A stretch of DNA of 64,000 nucleotides from Winogradskyella sp. (lineage in GTDB: Bacteria; Bacteroidota; Bacteroidia; Flavobacteriales; Flavobacteriaceae). Shown piece after piece: positions 27,174 to 37,992 of the stretch. A program made the position numbers and the translations under genes. The notes below the pieces were generated by a model, which saw only the letters and a list, made by a program, of their open reading frames with translations, ran no database searches and was not told the DNA's origin. The stretch spans positions 55,003-119,002 of the forward strand of contig PBLD01000009.1 in the NCBI GenBank assembly GCA_002722255.1, in the 5' to 3' direction. The stretch's first letter is position 1. Each line of letters begins with the position of its first letter.

Positions 27174-27716
27174 TTAAGCTGATTTACCTGCTTTTCTTCT
27201 AATTTCTTCACCAACAAACTTAATACCTTTTCCTTTGTAAGGTTCTGGCTTACGGAAGTTACGGATTTTCGCTGCTACCTGACCTACTAATTGTTTGTCG
27301 TGAGATGTTAATTTAACGATTGGGTTCTTACCTTTTTCTGAAATTGTCTCAACTTTTACTTCTGGAGCAATGTCCATAACAATATTGTGAGAGAAACCAA
27401 TTGCTAAATCTAATTTTTGTCCTTGATTTGATGCTCTATAACCTACACCTACTAATTCTAACTCTTTAGTAAATCCGTTAGATACACCTTCTATCATATT
27501 AGCAATTAACGCTCTGTAAAGACCGTGCTTTGCTCTGTGATCTTTCTTTTCTGAAGGACGGCTTAATGTTATTGTACCGTCTTCTATAGTAATTTCAACA
27601 TCAGAGTAAGTTTGAGTTAACTCTCCTAACTTTCCTTTTGCTGTAATTACGTTGTCTTTAATTTCAACAGTTACACCTTCAGGAACTGTGATTGGGCTTT
27701 TACCTATTCTTGACAT
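27174..27716 (-). CDS. rplF: 50S ribosomal protein L6 (uL6)
   Basis: Factor-binding site protein with two repeated domains, 180 aa: 'MSRIGKSPITVPEGVTVEI', 'LELVGVGYRASNQGQKLDL' and the signature 'PEPYKGKGIKFVGEEIRRK'. Confidence 0.98.
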   Translation of the reverse strand: MSRIGKSPITVPEGVTVEIKDNVITAKGKLGELTQTYSDVEITIEDGTITLSRPSEKKDHRAKHGLYRALIANMIEGVSNGFTKELELVGVGYRASNQGQKLDLAIGFSHNIVMDIAPEVKVETISEKGKNPIVKLTSHDKQLVGQVAAKIRNFRKPEPYKGKGIKFVGEEIRRKAGKSA

Positions 27717-27728
27717 AATTTCCTGTTT

Positions 27729-28127
27729 TTAGTATACGTAACATAATACTTCGCCACCAACGTTTTCTCTTTGCGCTTGTTTTCCTGTCATTACACCGTG
27801 AGATGTAGAAACAATTGCAATACCTAAACCATTTAAGATTCTTGGCATTTCGTTAGCACCAGCGTATTTACGTAAACCTGGTTTACTGATTCTTTGAATT
27901 TTTTTGATAACAGACTCTTTAGTCTCTTTGTTGTACTTTAAGGCTATCTTGATTGTACCTTGTACTGTAGTGTCATCAAATTTGTAACTTAAAATATATC
28001 CTTGATCGAATAATATTTTAGTTATCTCCTTTTTTAAGTTAGATGCAGGAATTTCTACCACTCTATGGTTAGCTTTCACAGCATTTCTAACTCGCGTTAA
28101 ATAATCCGCTATTGGATCTGTGTACAT
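27729..28127 (-). CDS. rpsH: 30S ribosomal protein S8 (uS8)
   Basis: Binds the central domain of 16S rRNA. 132 aa: 'MYTDPIADYLTRVRNA', 'RISKPGLRKYAGANEMPRIL' and the signature 'GIAIVSTSHGVMTGKQAQRE'. Preceded by an unusual 104-base spacer after rpsN that can fold into short hairpins; in E. coli S8 regulates this operon, so the spacer might be a control site (inference). Confidence 0.98.
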   Translation of the reverse strand: MYTDPIADYLTRVRNAVKANHRVVEIPASNLKKEITKILFDQGYILSYKFDDTTVQGTIKIALKYNKETKESVIKKIQRISKPGLRKYAGANEMPRILNGLGIAIVSTSHGVMTGKQAQRENVGGEVLCYVY

Positions 28128-28231
28128 AGTTTAAAATTTAGGAAAATGGTTTTCGAACTTCTCGAACCTAGATTCCGATTATACAATAGTTATATTGATA
28201 ATTGTACAGAAGCTAAATCGCTTCCTCAATG

Positions 28232-28501
28232 TTACCAACTTGCTTTTTTTACACCAGGAATTAACCCTTTGTTAGCCATTTCTCTAAACATTACACGAGA
28301 GATACCAAACTGTCTCATATAACCTTTTGGTCTTCCTGTAAGTTTACAACGGTTATGCATACGTATTGGTGATGCATTTTTTGGCAGCTTTTGTAACGCT
28401 TCGTAATCTCCAGCTTCTTTTAAAGCCTTTCTTTTCTCTGCATATTTAGCTACTGTCTTTGCACGCTTCACCTCACGAGCTTTCATTGATTCTTTAGCCA
28501 T
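28232..28501 (-). CDS. rpsN: 30S ribosomal protein S14 (uS14), zinc-free form
   Basis: 89 aa: '[15 protein letters not shown]' and the signature '[20 protein letters not shown]'. Only one Cys is kept in the signature, so the zinc ribbon of the short S14 type is absent. Two bases after rplE. Confidence 0.97.
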   Translation of the reverse strand: MAKESMKAREVKRAKTVAKYAEKRKALKEAGDYEALQKLPKNASPIRMHNRCKLTGRPKGYMRQFGISRVMFREMANKGLIPGVKKASW

Positions 28502-28503
28502 AC

Positions 28504-29055
28504 TTAATTCTTTTTAAATGGTAATCCTAGTTCAGTTAATAAAGACTTCGCTTCTTTGTCTGTTTCAGCAGAAGTCACAAATGTAATATCCATTCCTGAT
28601 ATTTTATTGATTTTATCGATATCAATTTCAGGGAAAATGATTTGCTCTGTAATACCTAAGTTATAATTTCCACGACCATCAAAACCTGTAGCTTTGATAC
28701 CGTTAAAATCTCTTACTCGTGGTAATGCAGTTGTTACTAATCTATCTAAGAACTCGTACATTTGCTCTCCACGTAAAGTTACTTTAGCACCAATTGGCAT
28801 TCCTTTACGTAACTTAAATGATGCAACGTCTTTCTTAGAGATTGTAGCTACAGCTTTTTGCCCAGATATTTTTGTTAATTCATCAACAGCGTGATCAATT
28901 AATTTTTTATCTGCTACAGCAGCACCTACACCTCTAGATAATACTATCTTTTCTAGCTTAGGTACTTGCATTACATTTTTATATCCAAATTCTTCCGTAA
29001 GAGCAGGAACTACTTTGTCCTGATACTCTTTTTTTAATCTTGCAACGTAAGCCAT
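28504..29055 (-). CDS. rplE: 50S ribosomal protein L5 (uL5)
   Basis: 5S rRNA-binding protein of the central protuberance, 183 aa: '[18 protein letters not shown]', '[20 protein letters not shown]' and '[19 protein letters not shown]'. Two bases from rplX. Confidence 0.98.
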   Translation of the reverse strand: MAYVARLKKEYQDKVVPALTEEFGYKNVMQVPKLEKIVLSRGVGAAVADKKLIDHAVDELTKISGQKAVATISKKDVASFKLRKGMPIGAKVTLRGEQMYEFLDRLVTTALPRVRDFNGIKATGFDGRGNYNLGITEQIIFPEIDIDKINKISGMDITFVTSAETDKEAKSLLTELGLPFKKN

Positions 29056-29057
29056 AA

Positions 29058-29369
29058 TTAAATTACTTCATTAGATTTTTTAGAAAATCTTACTTTATTG
29101 TCGCCATCCATTCTGTAACCTACTCTTGTAGTTTCACCCTTGCTTGTTAATAAAGACAAGTTTGAAATATGAATTGATGCTTCTTTCTCTACAATACCTC
29201 CTTGTGGGTTTTGTGCACTTGGTTTAGTGTGTTTCTTCACCATGTTTACACCTTCCACAATGGCTTTGTTCTTATCTTTTAATACTTTAAGTACTTTACC
29301 TTCTGATCCTTTGTGATCTCCAGCAATTACTTTTACAGTATCTCCTGATTTTATTTTAAGCTTTGTCAT
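29058..29369 (-). CDS. rplX: 50S ribosomal protein L24 (uL24)
   Basis: Assembly initiator of the large subunit. The ATG at 29369 ('[20 protein letters not shown]') gives 103 aa and matches the KOW-domain start; a TTG four codons upstream is rejected. '[20 protein letters not shown]' and 'HISNLSLL' are typical. Confidence 0.97.
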   Translation of the reverse strand: MTKLKIKSGDTVKVIAGDHKGSEGKVLKVLKDKNKAIVEGVNMVKKHTKPSAQNPQGGIVEKEASIHISNLSLLTSKGETTRVGYRMDGDNKVRFSKKSNEVI

Positions 29370-29381
29370 CTTATTTATCAA

Positions 29382-29750
29382 TTAAAGCACTTCTGGTGCT
29401 AATGATACAATTTTCATGAATTGTTTATCACGAAGTTCTCTTGCTACTGGACCAAATACACGTGTACCTCTCATTTCACCTTGTGGGTTTAATAACACAC
29501 ATGCATTATCGTCAAATCTAATGTAAGATCCATCTGGACGTCTTACTTCTTTAGCTGTACGTACAACAACCGCAGTAGAAACTGCTTTTTTCTTAACATT
29601 TCCGTTAGGTGTAGCGTCTTTAACAGAAACTACTACCTTATCACCAACAGAAGCGTATCTTCTTTTTGTACCACCTAAAACACGAATTACTAAAACTTCT
29701 TTAGCACCTGTGTTATCAGCTACTTTTAATCTTGATTCTTGTTGTACCAT
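29382..29750 (-). CDS. rplN: 50S ribosomal protein L14 (uL14)
   Basis: Interface protein and the docking site of RsfS (gene at 10487). 122 aa: '[20 protein letters not shown]', '[17 protein letters not shown]' and '[18 protein letters not shown]'. Confidence 0.98.
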   Translation of the reverse strand: MVQQESRLKVADNTGAKEVLVIRVLGGTKRRYASVGDKVVVSVKDATPNGNVKKKAVSTAVVVRTAKEVRRPDGSYIRFDDNACVLLNPQGEMRGTRVFGPVARELRDKQFMKIVSLAPEVL

Positions 29751-29752
29751 AA

Positions 29753-30010
29753 TTACTTCGCTCTTTCAATTATTTCTACTAACCTCCAACACTTAGATTT
29801 ACTCATAGGTCTTGTTTCCATGATCTTTACAGTATCTCCTTCGTTGCAGTCGTTTTTCTCATCGTGCGCAACATATTTCTTTGTCTTTAACACGAATTTT
29901 CCATACATAGGATGTTTAACTTTTTTTACTTCCGAAACAACAATAGATTTCTCCATTTTGTTACTAGTAACAACTCCTATACGTTCTTTTCTTAAATTTC
30001 TTTTTTCCAT
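29753..30010 (-). CDS. rpsQ: 30S ribosomal protein S17 (uS17)
   Basis: OB-fold 16S rRNA binder, 85 aa: '[20 protein letters not shown]', '[20 protein letters not shown]' and '[16 protein letters not shown]'. Two bases before rplN. Confidence 0.97.
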   Translation of the reverse strand: MEKRNLRKERIGVVTSNKMEKSIVVSEVKKVKHPMYGKFVLKTKKYVAHDEKNDCNEGDTVKIMETRPMSKSKCWRLVEIIERAK

Positions 30011-30027
30011 CTTTCAGCAGAATACAA

Positions 30028-30219
30028 TTATTGTCCGTCTCTTTTAGTTAATTCTGTCGCTAATCTAGCTACAGTTCTTCGTACAGTACGCAACTGTATA
30101 GGATTATCTAAAGGAGATATTGTGTGAGCCATTTTTAGGTCTGAATAACTCTTTTTAGTCTCACTAAGTTTTTCTTGTAACTCAGCTGTTGAAAGCTGTT
30201 TAATTTCTGATTGCTTCAT
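30028..30219 (-). CDS. rpmC: 50S ribosomal protein L29 (uL29)
   Basis: 63-aa helical hairpin near the exit tunnel: 'EIKQLSTAELQEKLSETKKS' and 'NPIQLRTVRRTVARLATEL'. Between rplP and rpsQ as usual. Confidence 0.97.
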   Translation of the reverse strand: MKQSEIKQLSTAELQEKLSETKKSYSDLKMAHTISPLDNPIQLRTVRRTVARLATELTKRDGQ

Positions 30220-30231
30220 AATTCCTTTTTA

Positions 30232-30651
30232 TTATGCTTCGTAATCTCTAGCAATGATAAACTTAGTTTTTACTGGAAGTTTTTGTGCTGCTAAACGTAA
30301 AGCTTCTTGAGCTGTTTCTAACGGCACTCCACTTATTTCAAATAATACGCGACCCGGTTTTACAACGGCTGCCCAATATTCTACACTACCTTTACCTTTA
30401 CCCATACGTACTTCAAGAGGCTTTTTTGTAATAGGCTTGTCTGGAAATATTTTAATCCATAACGACCCTTCTCTTTTCATATAACGAGTAGCGGCAATAC
30501 GAGCTGCTTCTATTTGACGTGCAGTTATAAATGACGAGTCTAAAGATTTTATACCAAAAGTACCATTTGATAACAAATGACCTCTTCCAGCATTACCTTT
30601 CATACGACCTTTTTGCTGCTTACGAAATTTTGTTCTTTTAGGCTGTAACAT
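30232..30651 (-). CDS. rplP: 50S ribosomal protein L16 (uL16)
   Basis: Organises the A-site region of the large subunit. 139 aa: '[19 protein letters not shown]', '[18 protein letters not shown]' and '[20 protein letters not shown]'. Confidence 0.98.
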   Translation of the reverse strand: MLQPKRTKFRKQQKGRMKGNAGRGHLLSNGTFGIKSLDSSFITARQIEAARIAATRYMKREGSLWIKIFPDKPITKKPLEVRMGKGKGSVEYWAAVVKPGRVLFEISGVPLETAQEALRLAAQKLPVKTKFIIARDYEA

Positions 30652-30671
30652 TTTGTCTTTTCTTTAAAAAA

Positions 30672-31385
30672 TTACTTTCTACGACGTTGGTTTTTGTTTC
30701 CTCCACGTCCACCTTTTCCTTTTTGCTTAGAAAGACCTACTAATGGAGAAAGTTCTCTTTTCCCATAAACTTCGCCTTTCATAATCCACACTTTTACACC
30801 TAATCTACCATAAGTAGTATGTGCTTCAACAAGAGCGTAATCAATATCAGCTCTAAATGTAGATAAAGGAATACGTCCTTCTTTATAGTGCTCAGAACGT
30901 GCCATTTCAGCACCATTTAAACGACCACTAATTTGAACCTTGATTCCTTCAGCATTCATACGCATAGCTGCAGCGATAGCCATTTTGATTGCTCTTCTGT
31001 AAGAAATACGACTTTCTATCTGACGAGCAATACTTGCTGCTACTAAATGTGCATCTAGTTCAGGTCTTTTAATTTCAAAGATGTTCAATTGAACTTCTTT
31101 ACCAGTAATTTTCTTAAGCTCTTCTTTTAGCTTGTCTACCTCTTGACCACCTTTACCGATAATAATACCAGGTCTGGCAGTAGTGATAGTAACGGTTACA
31201 AGTTTAAGCGTACGCTCAATAATTACTCTACTTACACTAGCTTTAGATAAACGAGCATGGATATACTTACGGATTTTATCATCCTCTGCAAGTTTGTCTC
31301 CATAATCATTTCCGCCATACCAGTTAGATTCCCATCCTCTGATAATTCCTAAGCGATTTCCGATTGGATTTGTCTTTTGTCCCAT
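30672..31385 (-). CDS. rpsC: 30S ribosomal protein S3 (uS3)
   Basis: Part of the mRNA entry helicase. 237 aa: '[20 protein letters not shown]', KH domain '[20 protein letters not shown]' and the S3 C-terminal signature '[20 protein letters not shown]'. A basic Gly/Lys/Arg tail ends the protein. Confidence 0.98.
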   Translation of the reverse strand: MGQKTNPIGNRLGIIRGWESNWYGGNDYGDKLAEDDKIRKYIHARLSKASVSRVIIERTLKLVTVTITTARPGIIIGKGGQEVDKLKEELKKITGKEVQLNIFEIKRPELDAHLVAASIARQIESRISYRRAIKMAIAAAMRMNAEGIKVQISGRLNGAEMARSEHYKEGRIPLSTFRADIDYALVEAHTTYGRLGVKVWIMKGEVYGKRELSPLVGLSKQKGKGGRGGNKNQRRRK

Positions 31386-31394
31386 ATCTCTATC

Positions 31395-31802
31395 TTAGCT
31401 TTGTGTTTTATTTAATGAATCTACCACTACAGTAACGTGGTTAGATCTTTTTCTAATTCTGTGTGCTCTACCTTGAGGTGCTGGACGTAAACGCTTAAGC
31501 ATTGTACCACCATCTACTCTAATCTCTTTGATAAATAGATTAGCTTCCTCAACATCAGCATCCTCGTTTTTAGCTTGCCAGTTTGCAATTGCAGACATAA
31601 CCAATTTTTCTAAACGACGAGACGCTTCCTTGGGGCTAAATCTAAGAATCTGAAGAGCTTTCTCTGCCTTTTCACCTCTAACTAAATCTGCAACTAAACG
31701 CATCTTTCTTGGTGATGTAGGACAGTTATTTAGCTTAGCAAAAGCAACCTGCTTCTTCTCAGCCTTAATAGCTTCCGCCATTTGTTTTTTACGACTTCCC
31801 AT
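31395..31802 (-). CDS. rplV: 50S ribosomal protein L22 (uL22)
   Basis: Lines the exit tunnel. 135 aa; the start '[18 protein letters not shown]' is a short basic extension, then '[20 protein letters not shown]' and the loop end '[20 protein letters not shown]'. Confidence 0.97.
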   Translation of the reverse strand: MGSRKKQMAEAIKAEKKQVAFAKLNNCPTSPRKMRLVADLVRGEKAEKALQILRFSPKEASRRLEKLVMSAIANWQAKNEDADVEEANLFIKEIRVDGGTMLKRLRPAPQGRAHRIRKRSNHVTVVVDSLNKTQS

Positions 31803-31807
31803 GATTC

Positions 31808-32086
31808 TTATTTTTTACCTTTATTCTTAGCACCTGCATGACCTCTAAATGATCTTGTTGGTGAAAATTCTCCTAATTTATGACCTACCATATTCTCAGT
31901 TACATATACTGGAACAAATTGACGACCATTGTGTACAGCTATAGTCTGACCTACGAAATCCGGAGAGATCATAGATGCTCTTGACCAAGTCTTGATAACA
32001 GTCTTCTTGTTTGAAGCTACATTTTCTGCAACTTTCTTTTCTAACTTATAATGAATATAAGGTCCTTTTTTTAATGAACGTGCCAT
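31808..32086 (-). CDS. rpsS: 30S ribosomal protein S19 (uS19)
   Basis: Head protein that partners S13. 92 aa: '[19 protein letters not shown]', '[19 protein letters not shown]' and '[20 protein letters not shown]'. Confidence 0.98.
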   Translation of the reverse strand: MARSLKKGPYIHYKLEKKVAENVASNKKTVIKTWSRASMISPDFVGQTIAVHNGRQFVPVYVTENMVGHKLGEFSPTRSFRGHAGAKNKGKK

Positions 32087-32092
32087 ACTATC

Positions 32093-32920
32093 TTATTTCT
32101 TTCTACGTTCTACAATATACTTATTACTCGCTTTCGTCTTAGAACGTGTTCTATAACCCTTAGCAGGAATACCATTCTTAGATCTTGGATGACCACCTGA
32201 AGATTTACCTTCACCACCACCCATTGGATGATCTACTGGGTTCATTACTACTGGTCTAACTCTTGGACGTCTTCCTAACCATCTGCTTCTACCTGCTTTA
32301 CCAGACACTAATAACTGATGATCTGAGTTTGAAACAACTCCAATAGTAGCCATACAAGTAGCTAATACCATTCTAGTTTCACCTGATGGCAACTTGATCG
32401 TTGCAAACTTACCATCTCTTGCCATTAATTGAGCAAAAGCACCAGCACTACGCGCCATAACAGCACCTTGACCCGGACGTAACTCGATACAAGAAATAAT
32501 AGTACCTAGAGGTATTTCACTTAATGGCATTGCGTTTCCAATTTCTGGAGCTACGCCACTTTCACCAGACACAACATTTTGACCTACTTGTAAACCATTT
32601 TGAGCAATGATGTATCTCTTTTCACCATCTTGATAGTTTAACAATGCAATAAATGCTGTTCTGTTTGGATCGTATTCTATTGTCTTAACTTCTGCTGGAA
32701 TTCCAGTTTTGTTACGTTTAAAATCAATGATACGATACTTCTTCTTATGACCTCCACCCATGTGGCGCATGGTCATTTTTCCTTGACTGTTTCTACCACC
32801 AGATCTTTTTTTCGGAGCTAATAAACTTTTCTCCGGCTTATCAGTAGTGATGGCGTCAAATCCATTTACTACTCTAAAACGCTGAGCTGATGTGATCGGT
32901 TTTAATTTTCTAACTGACAT
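32093..32920 (-). CDS. rplB: 50S ribosomal protein L2 (uL2)
   Basis: Needed for subunit association and peptidyl transfer. 275 aa: '[20 protein letters not shown]', '[20 protein letters not shown]' and '[20 protein letters not shown]', the last with the conserved His of the peptidyl-transferase region. Confidence 0.98.
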   Translation of the reverse strand: MSVRKLKPITSAQRFRVVNGFDAITTDKPEKSLLAPKKRSGGRNSQGKMTMRHMGGGHKKKYRIIDFKRNKTGIPAEVKTIEYDPNRTAFIALLNYQDGEKRYIIAQNGLQVGQNVVSGESGVAPEIGNAMPLSEIPLGTIISCIELRPGQGAVMARSAGAFAQLMARDGKFATIKLPSGETRMVLATCMATIGVVSNSDHQLLVSGKAGRSRWLGRRPRVRPVVMNPVDHPMGGGEGKSSGGHPRSKNGIPAKGYRTRSKTKASNKYIVERRKK

Positions 32921-32930
32921 TTTAGTCTAA

Positions 32931-33221
32931 TTACATGTTAGCGTATAAATCTATTGTTTCACCTTCCGCCAGTTGTACAATTGCTTTTTTAATAGCATTT
33001 GTTTTACCATGCTGAATACCCGTTTTTGTATAACGCGTTCTTCTATCTGGACGGACATTTATCGTACGAACTTTTTCTACAGAAACACCATAAGCCGCCT
33101 CAACCGCTTTTTTGATTTCTACCTTGTTCGCCTTTGTATTCACTTCGAATGCATAAGCATTTAACAACTCACTCTGAGTGGTTGCTTTTTCTGTGATGAT
33201 AGGTTTAATTAAGATACTCAT
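32931..33221 (-). CDS. rplW: 50S ribosomal protein L23 (uL23)
   Basis: Docking site for trigger factor and SRP at the tunnel exit. 96 aa: 'MSILIKPIITEKATTQSE', 'YAFEVNTKANKVEIKKAVE' and 'GVSVEKVRTINVRPD'. Confidence 0.97.
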   Translation of the reverse strand: MSILIKPIITEKATTQSELLNAYAFEVNTKANKVEIKKAVEAAYGVSVEKVRTINVRPDRRTRYTKTGIQHGKTNAIKKAIVQLAEGETIDLYANM

Positions 33222-33228
33222 CTGTGTT

Positions 33229-33858
33229 CTATTTACTTAAATTCGATTCAATTCCTTCTAATGCACCTTCTAAAAGAACTACTTTATTCGCATTCATTAT
33301 CTTATAAGTGCTTAATTCTGAGCTAGTTATAACTTCAGAGCCTTTCAAATTGCGCGACGACAAATATACATTATTATTTGAGTCACCCAACACAAATAGA
33401 GACTTTTTATTATCTACCTCTAAGGCTTTCAATACGTTCACGAAATTTTTAGTCTTTGGAGCATCAAAATTGAAGTCCTCTAATACTACAATCGCTTTAT
33501 CGTTTGCCTTAATACTTAATGCTGATTTACGTGCTAATCGTTTTACGTTTTTATTTAATTTAAAACCGTAATTTCTTGGTCTAGGACCAAACATACGACC
33601 ACCACCTTTAAATACACCAGACTTTATAGAACCAGCACGTGCTGTACCTGTTCCTTTTTGTTTCTTAATCTTACGTGTACTACCAGCGATTTCACCTCTT
33701 TCTTTAGCCTTATGTGTGCCCTGTCTTTGATTTGCTAAATATTGCTTAACATCTAAATAAACAGCGTGGTTATTAGGCTCAATAGCGAATACGTCTTTAG
33801 AAAGCTCAGCTTTTCTACCCGTATCTTTTCCGTTTATATCTAAAACTGCTACCTTCAT
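33229..33858 (-). CDS. rplD: 50S ribosomal protein L4 (uL4)
   Basis: Tunnel protein, 209 aa: '[19 protein letters not shown]', '[20 protein letters not shown]' and '[20 protein letters not shown]'. It shares one base with rplC (end and start overlap). In E. coli L4 controls the S10 operon leader; no leader homologue is recognisable here, but see the hairpin at 34514. Confidence 0.98.
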   Translation of the reverse strand: MKVAVLDINGKDTGRKAELSKDVFAIEPNNHAVYLDVKQYLANQRQGTHKAKERGEIAGSTRKIKKQKGTGTARAGSIKSGVFKGGGRMFGPRPRNYGFKLNKNVKRLARKSALSIKANDKAIVVLEDFNFDAPKTKNFVNVLKALEVDNKKSLFVLGDSNNNVYLSSRNLKGSEVITSSELSTYKIMNANKVVLLEGALEGIESNLSK

Positions 33859-34475
33859 TACTTCTCAATAATTACATAAGAGTTTTTGTGACCAGGAACA
33901 CATCCTTTTACAACAAGCAAGTTCTTTTCAGGAACAACTTTATAAACTCTTAAATTTTCAACTTTTACTGTGTCTCCACCCATTCTTCCGGCCATTTTCA
34001 TTCCTTTGAATACTCTCGCAGGATAAGAAGCTGCACCAATAGAACCAGGAGCTCTTAAACGGTTATGTTGACCATGCGTTGCTTGACCTACACCACCAAA
34101 TCCATGACGCTTTACAACACCTTGAAAACCTTTACCTTTTGAAGTTCCTGAAATATCAACGAACTCTCCTTCGATAAACTGCTCTACTGTGACAGCATCA
34201 CCTAATTTGTACTCCTTGTCAAAACCTTTAAATTCTACGACTTTGCGTTTTACAGAAGTCCCAGCTTTCTTAGCATGCCCAATTGCAGCTTTAGTAGCGT
34301 TCTTTTCTGTCGCGTCATCGAAACCTAATTGAAGTGCGTTATAACCGTCTACTTCTTCAGTTCTGACTTGGGTAACGATACATGGACCTGCTTCGATTAC
34401 TGTACATGGAATATTCTTCCCATTTTCATCGAAGATGCTGGTCATACCGATTTTTTTTCCAATTAACCCAGACAT
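33858..34475 (-). CDS. rplC: 50S ribosomal protein L3 (uL3)
   Basis: Early assembly protein at the peptidyl-transferase centre. 205 aa: '[19 protein letters not shown]', '[17 protein letters not shown]' and '[20 protein letters not shown]'. A 143-base leader-like gap separates it from rpsJ. Confidence 0.98.
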   Translation of the reverse strand: MSGLIGKKIGMTSIFDENGKNIPCTVIEAGPCIVTQVRTEEVDGYNALQLGFDDATEKNATKAAIGHAKKAGTSVKRKVVEFKGFDKEYKLGDAVTVEQFIEGEFVDISGTSKGKGFQGVVKRHGFGGVGQATHGQHNRLRAPGSIGAASYPARVFKGMKMAGRMGGDTVKVENLRVYKVVPEKNLLVVKGCVPGHKNSYVIIEK

Positions 34476-34513
34476 ATTTATTATTTATTAATTATTATTC
34501 TTTATTTAAAACT

Positions 34514-34540
34514 CAAGGCTGAAAATACGTTTCAGCCTTG
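34514..34540 (-). promoter_or_regulatory. Perfect 11-bp hairpin in the rpsJ-rplC gap
   Basis: CAAGGCTGAAA at 34514-34524 is the exact complement of 34530-34540, loop of five. On the transcribed strand no T tract follows, so it is not a standard terminator; the T tract lies on the other side. A GC-rich patch with CCGATGCGG sits just upstream on the minus strand (about 34565-34582). Likely a leader or attenuator-like RNA structure before rplC. Confidence 0.45.
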
Positions 34541-34618
34541 AATTGTATTTTTTTCCGTTTTTCCCGCGACCGCATCGGTGGGACATTTTATAATTTCTGT
34601 TTTTACAGAAATATGTAA

Positions 34619-34924
34619 TTACACCTTAATCTCAACTTCAACTCCACTTGGCAATTCAAGTTTCATTAAAGCGTCAATTGTTTTAGAAGATGAAGAGTAG
34701 ATATCTAATAATCTCTTGTAAGAGCTTAATTGAAATTGTTCTCTCGACTTCTTATTAACGTGTGGTGAACGTAACACAGTGAAAATTTTCTTGTGTGTTG
34801 GTAATGGAATTGGACCAGTTACTACAGCACCTGTGCTTTTTACAGTTTTTACAATCTTATCAGCAGACTTGTCAACTAAATTATGATCGTAAGACTTTAA
34901 TTTTATTCTAATTTTCTGACTCAT
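34619..34924 (-). CDS. rpsJ: 30S ribosomal protein S10 (uS10)
   Basis: 101 aa: '[20 protein letters not shown]', '[20 protein letters not shown]' and '[18 protein letters not shown]'. It also serves in transcription antitermination (NusE). It follows fusA by 12 bases; there is no tuf gene between them, unlike in E. coli. Confidence 0.98.
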   Translation of the reverse strand: MSQKIRIKLKSYDHNLVDKSADKIVKTVKSTGAVVTGPIPLPTHKKIFTVLRSPHVNKKSREQFQLSSYKRLLDIYSSSSKTIDALMKLELPSGVEVEIKV

Positions 34925-34936
34925 TTTCTTTTAGTT

Positions 34937-37066
34937 TTAAGCTTCTACGCCTTTAGCTGCTTTGATTACTTCTTCTGATATATTTGATGGAGTCTCTGCA
35001 TAGTGAGAGAATTCCATTGTAGATGTTGCTCTACCTGAAGATAATGTTCTCAATGATGTTACATAACCGAACATTTCAGATAATGGTACATTTGCTTTAA
35101 CAACTTTAGAACCTGCTCTATCGCTCATGTCATTTACCTGACCACGACGACGGTTTAAGTCTCCAACAATGTCACCCATACTTTCTTCTGGTGTTAACAC
35201 TTCTAACTTCATGATTGGCTCCATGATTACAGCCTTTGCAGCCTTTGCAGCAGCCTTAAATCCTAATTTAGCAGCTAACTCGAACGATAACTGATCAGAA
35301 TCTACATCATGGTAAGAACCATCAGTTAAAGTAACTTTCATTGCATCTACTTCGTAACCTGCTAAAGGACCATTAACCATTGCCATTTTGAATCCTTTCT
35401 CAACTGAAGGAACAAATTCCTTAGGAACGTTACCACCTTTAATTTCTGAAACGAATTCTAAACCTTGCTTACCTTCTTCTGCTGGTTCAATTGTAAATAC
35501 AATATCGGCAAATTTACCACGTCCACCAGATTGTTTCTTATAAACTTCTCTGTGCTCTGCACGTTGCGTAATAGCTTCTTTGTACTCTACTTGAGGCTGA
35601 CCTTGGTTAACCTCTACCTTAAACTCACGCTTAAGACGGTCTACAATAATATCTAAGTGAAGCTCACCCATACCAGAAATAATAGTCTGACCTGAAGCTT
35701 CGTCTGTTCTAACCGTAAATGTTGGATCCTCTTCAGCTAATTTGGCTAAAGCCATACCTAACTTATCAACGTCCGCTTTAGTTTTTGGCTCAACCGCGAT
35801 ACCAATTACTGGATCTGGGAAGTCCATAGATTCTAAAACGATTGGTGCTTTTTCATCAGAAAGTGTATCACCTGTTTTAATATCTTTAAAACCTACAGCT
35901 GCACCGATATCTCCAGCTTCAATATACTCAATAGCATTTTGCTTATTAGAGTGCATTTGATAGATACGAGAGATACGCTCTTTTTTACCTGATCTGTTAT
36001 TCAAAACATAAGAACCTGCGTCTAAACGACCTGAATAAGCTCTAAAGAATGCTAAGCGACCAACGAATGGATCTGTTGCAATTTTAAATGCTAATGCAGA
36101 GAAAGGCTCTTTTACATCTGGCTTACGAGAAATTTCATTATCAGTATCTGGATCAGTTCCAACAATTGCATCCTTATCTACCGGAGAAGGTAAATAACGA
36201 CATACAGCATCTAATAAAAACTGTACACCTTTATTTTTGAATGCAGAACCACAAATCATTGGAATGATAGACATATCCATAACAGCAGCTCTTAATGCAG
36301 CGTGCACTTCTTCTTCTGTAATAGAATCTTCATCTTCCATGAATTTCTCAAGAAGGTTCTCGTCGTAACTAGCAACCTCTTCTATTAACTGAGCTCTTAA
36401 CTCAGCTGCTTCCGCTTTTAATTCTTCAGGAATATCGATAACATCAAAAGTAGATCCTTGAGTCTCATCGTGCCATACGATTGCACGGTTCTTAACTAAA
36501 TCTACAATACCTTTAAAATCTGCTTCGTCACCAATATTCATAACGATTGGCACTGCGTTAGAACCAAGCATATCTTTAACCTGCTGACATACTGCCATAA
36601 AGTTAGATCCTTGACGGTCCATTTTGTTAACGAAACCAATACGTGGTACTTTATAGTTATCTGCAAGTCTCCAGTTAGTCTCAGATTGAGGCTCAACACC
36701 ATCAACTGCACTAAATAAGAATACTAAACCATCTAATACACGTAAAGAACGGTTCACCTCAACTGTAAAGTCAACGTGACCAGGAGTATCGATAATATTA
36801 AAGTGATATCCTTTTGTATCTGGAGTTGGCTGACCATTCTCTAATGGAAAGTTCCAGGTACAAGTAGTAGCGGCAGAAGTAATTGTAATACCTCTTTCTT
36901 GCTCTTGTTCCATCCAGTCCATTGTAGCCGCACCATCATGTACCTCACCAATCTTGTGAGAAACACCTGTATAATAAAGGATACGTTCTGTTGTTGTGGT
37001 TTTTCCAGCATCAATATGTGCTGCAATACCTATATTTCTAGTGAATTTTAAATCTCTTTGTGCCAT
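34937..37066 (-). CDS. fusA: Elongation factor G
   Basis: Translocation GTPase, 709 aa. G1 '[15 protein letters not shown]' (about 16-30), switch II '[13 protein letters not shown]', G4 '[11 protein letters not shown]', and the domain IV loop '[20 protein letters not shown]'. Between rpsG and rpsJ, five and twelve bases away, as in the str operon. Full-length with all GTPase motifs. Confidence 0.98.
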   Translation of the reverse strand: MAQRDLKFTRNIGIAAHIDAGKTTTTERILYYTGVSHKIGEVHDGAATMDWMEQEQERGITITSAATTCTWNFPLENGQPTPDTKGYHFNIIDTPGHVDFTVEVNRSLRVLDGLVFLFSAVDGVEPQSETNWRLADNYKVPRIGFVNKMDRQGSNFMAVCQQVKDMLGSNAVPIVMNIGDEADFKGIVDLVKNRAIVWHDETQGSTFDVIDIPEELKAEAAELRAQLIEEVASYDENLLEKFMEDEDSITEEEVHAALRAAVMDMSIIPMICGSAFKNKGVQFLLDAVCRYLPSPVDKDAIVGTDPDTDNEISRKPDVKEPFSALAFKIATDPFVGRLAFFRAYSGRLDAGSYVLNNRSGKKERISRIYQMHSNKQNAIEYIEAGDIGAAVGFKDIKTGDTLSDEKAPIVLESMDFPDPVIGIAVEPKTKADVDKLGMALAKLAEEDPTFTVRTDEASGQTIISGMGELHLDIIVDRLKREFKVEVNQGQPQVEYKEAITQRAEHREVYKKQSGGRGKFADIVFTIEPAEEGKQGLEFVSEIKGGNVPKEFVPSVEKGFKMAMVNGPLAGYEVDAMKVTLTDGSYHDVDSDQLSFELAAKLGFKAAAKAAKAVIMEPIMKLEVLTPEESMGDIVGDLNRRRGQVNDMSDRAGSKVVKANVPLSEMFGYVTSLRTLSSGRATSTMEFSHYAETPSNISEEVIKAAKGVEA

Positions 37067-37071
37067 TATTA

Positions 37072-37548
37072 TTAAAATCTAAAGTGTGAGAATGCTTTAT
37101 TTGCTTCTGCCATCTTATGAGTATCAACTCTTTTCTTAACGGCTGCACCTTCTTCTTTAGCTGCAGCTAAAATCTCTGCTGCTAAACGTTGTGCCATAGA
37201 TTTTTCGTTTCTTTTACGCGCGTAGCCAATTAACCACTTCATCGCTGTAGAAACTTTACGATCTGGACGAATTTGCATTGGAATCTGGAATGTAGCACCA
37301 CCAACACGACGACTACGTACTTCTACGTGAGGCATCACATTTGATAAAGCATCTTTCCATAATTCTAAAGCTGTTTTTTCTTCGTCATTCTTTTTCTCCT
37401 CAACAATATCAATTGCATCGTAGAATACTTTAAAAGCCACAGACTTCTTACCATCCCACATCATGTTGTTAACAAAACGTGTTACCAACTGATCGTTAAA
37501 CCTTGGGTCTGGTAAAAGCGGTCTCTTTTTTGCTGCTCTTTTTCTCAT
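37072..37548 (-). CDS. rpsG: 30S ribosomal protein S7 (uS7)
   Basis: Head assembly protein. 158 aa: '[20 protein letters not shown]', '[18 protein letters not shown]' and '[20 protein letters not shown]'. 24 bases after rpsL. Confidence 0.98.
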   Translation of the reverse strand: MRKRAAKKRPLLPDPRFNDQLVTRFVNNMMWDGKKSVAFKVFYDAIDIVEEKKNDEEKTALELWKDALSNVMPHVEVRSRRVGGATFQIPMQIRPDRKVSTAMKWLIGYARKRNEKSMAQRLAAEILAAAKEEGAAVKKRVDTHKMAEANKAFSHFRF

Positions 37549-37572
37549 GTCTTCTTCTTAAAGTTTTTTAAA

Positions 37573-37947
37573 TTACTTTTTAGGGCGTTTTGCACCATAC
37601 TTAGATCTACGTTGGGTACGACCAGCAACACCTGCTGTATCTAATGCACCACGAACGATGTGATATCTAACACCTGGTAAATCTTTTACCCTTCCACCTC
37701 TAACTAATACTATCGAGTGCTCTTGTAAGTTGTGACCTTCACCACCGATGTATGCGTTAACCTCGTTTCCGTTTGTTAAACGAACCCTTGCTACCTTACG
37801 CATTGCTGAGTTAGGTTTTTTAGGTGTCGTTGTATAAACACGAGTACATACACCACGTCTTTGAGGACACGAATCTAAAGCAGCCGATTTACTCTTCTTA
37901 GTTATTTTGGCTCTTCCTTTTCGTACTAATTGTGAAATTGTTGGCAT
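37573..37947 (-). CDS. rpsL: 30S ribosomal protein S12 (uS12)
   Basis: Decoding-centre protein. 124 aa: '[20 protein letters not shown]', '[20 protein letters not shown]' and '[20 protein letters not shown]'. The Lys residues of the 'PKKPNS' and 'GRVKDLPG' loops, where streptomycin resistance changes fall, are wild type. First gene of the cluster, behind a consensus promoter. Confidence 0.98.
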   Translation of the reverse strand: MPTISQLVRKGRAKITKKSKSAALDSCPQRRGVCTRVYTTTPKKPNSAMRKVARVRLTNGNEVNAYIGGEGHNLQEHSIVLVRGGRVKDLPGVRYHIVRGALDTAGVAGRTQRRSKYGAKRPKK

Positions 37948-37973
37948 ATATTACTATATAAATATTTGTTTAA

Positions 37974-37989
37974 CCCTCACTTTTGAGGG
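37974..37989 (-). promoter_or_regulatory. 5' leader hairpin of the ribosomal operon
   Basis: CCCTCA-ctt(t)-TGAGGG, 6-bp perfect stem with a 4-base loop. Given the promoter at 37993-38023, the transcript would begin in or just before this hairpin, about 40 bases before the rpsL ATG. A 5'-end hairpin can stabilise mRNA; regulatory use is inferred. Confidence 0.5.
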
Positions 37990-37992
37990 CTG

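Noticed and set aside
34514-34540. Intrinsic terminator between rpsJ and rplC
   Set aside because: The T tract is on the plus-strand side; on the transcribed minus strand the stem is not followed by T's, and all downstream genes need the transcript.
34925-34936. A missing tuf gene between fusA and rpsJ as evidence of deletion
   Set aside because: In Bacteroidota tuf normally lies with the rplK-rpoBC region, so its absence here is ordinary.
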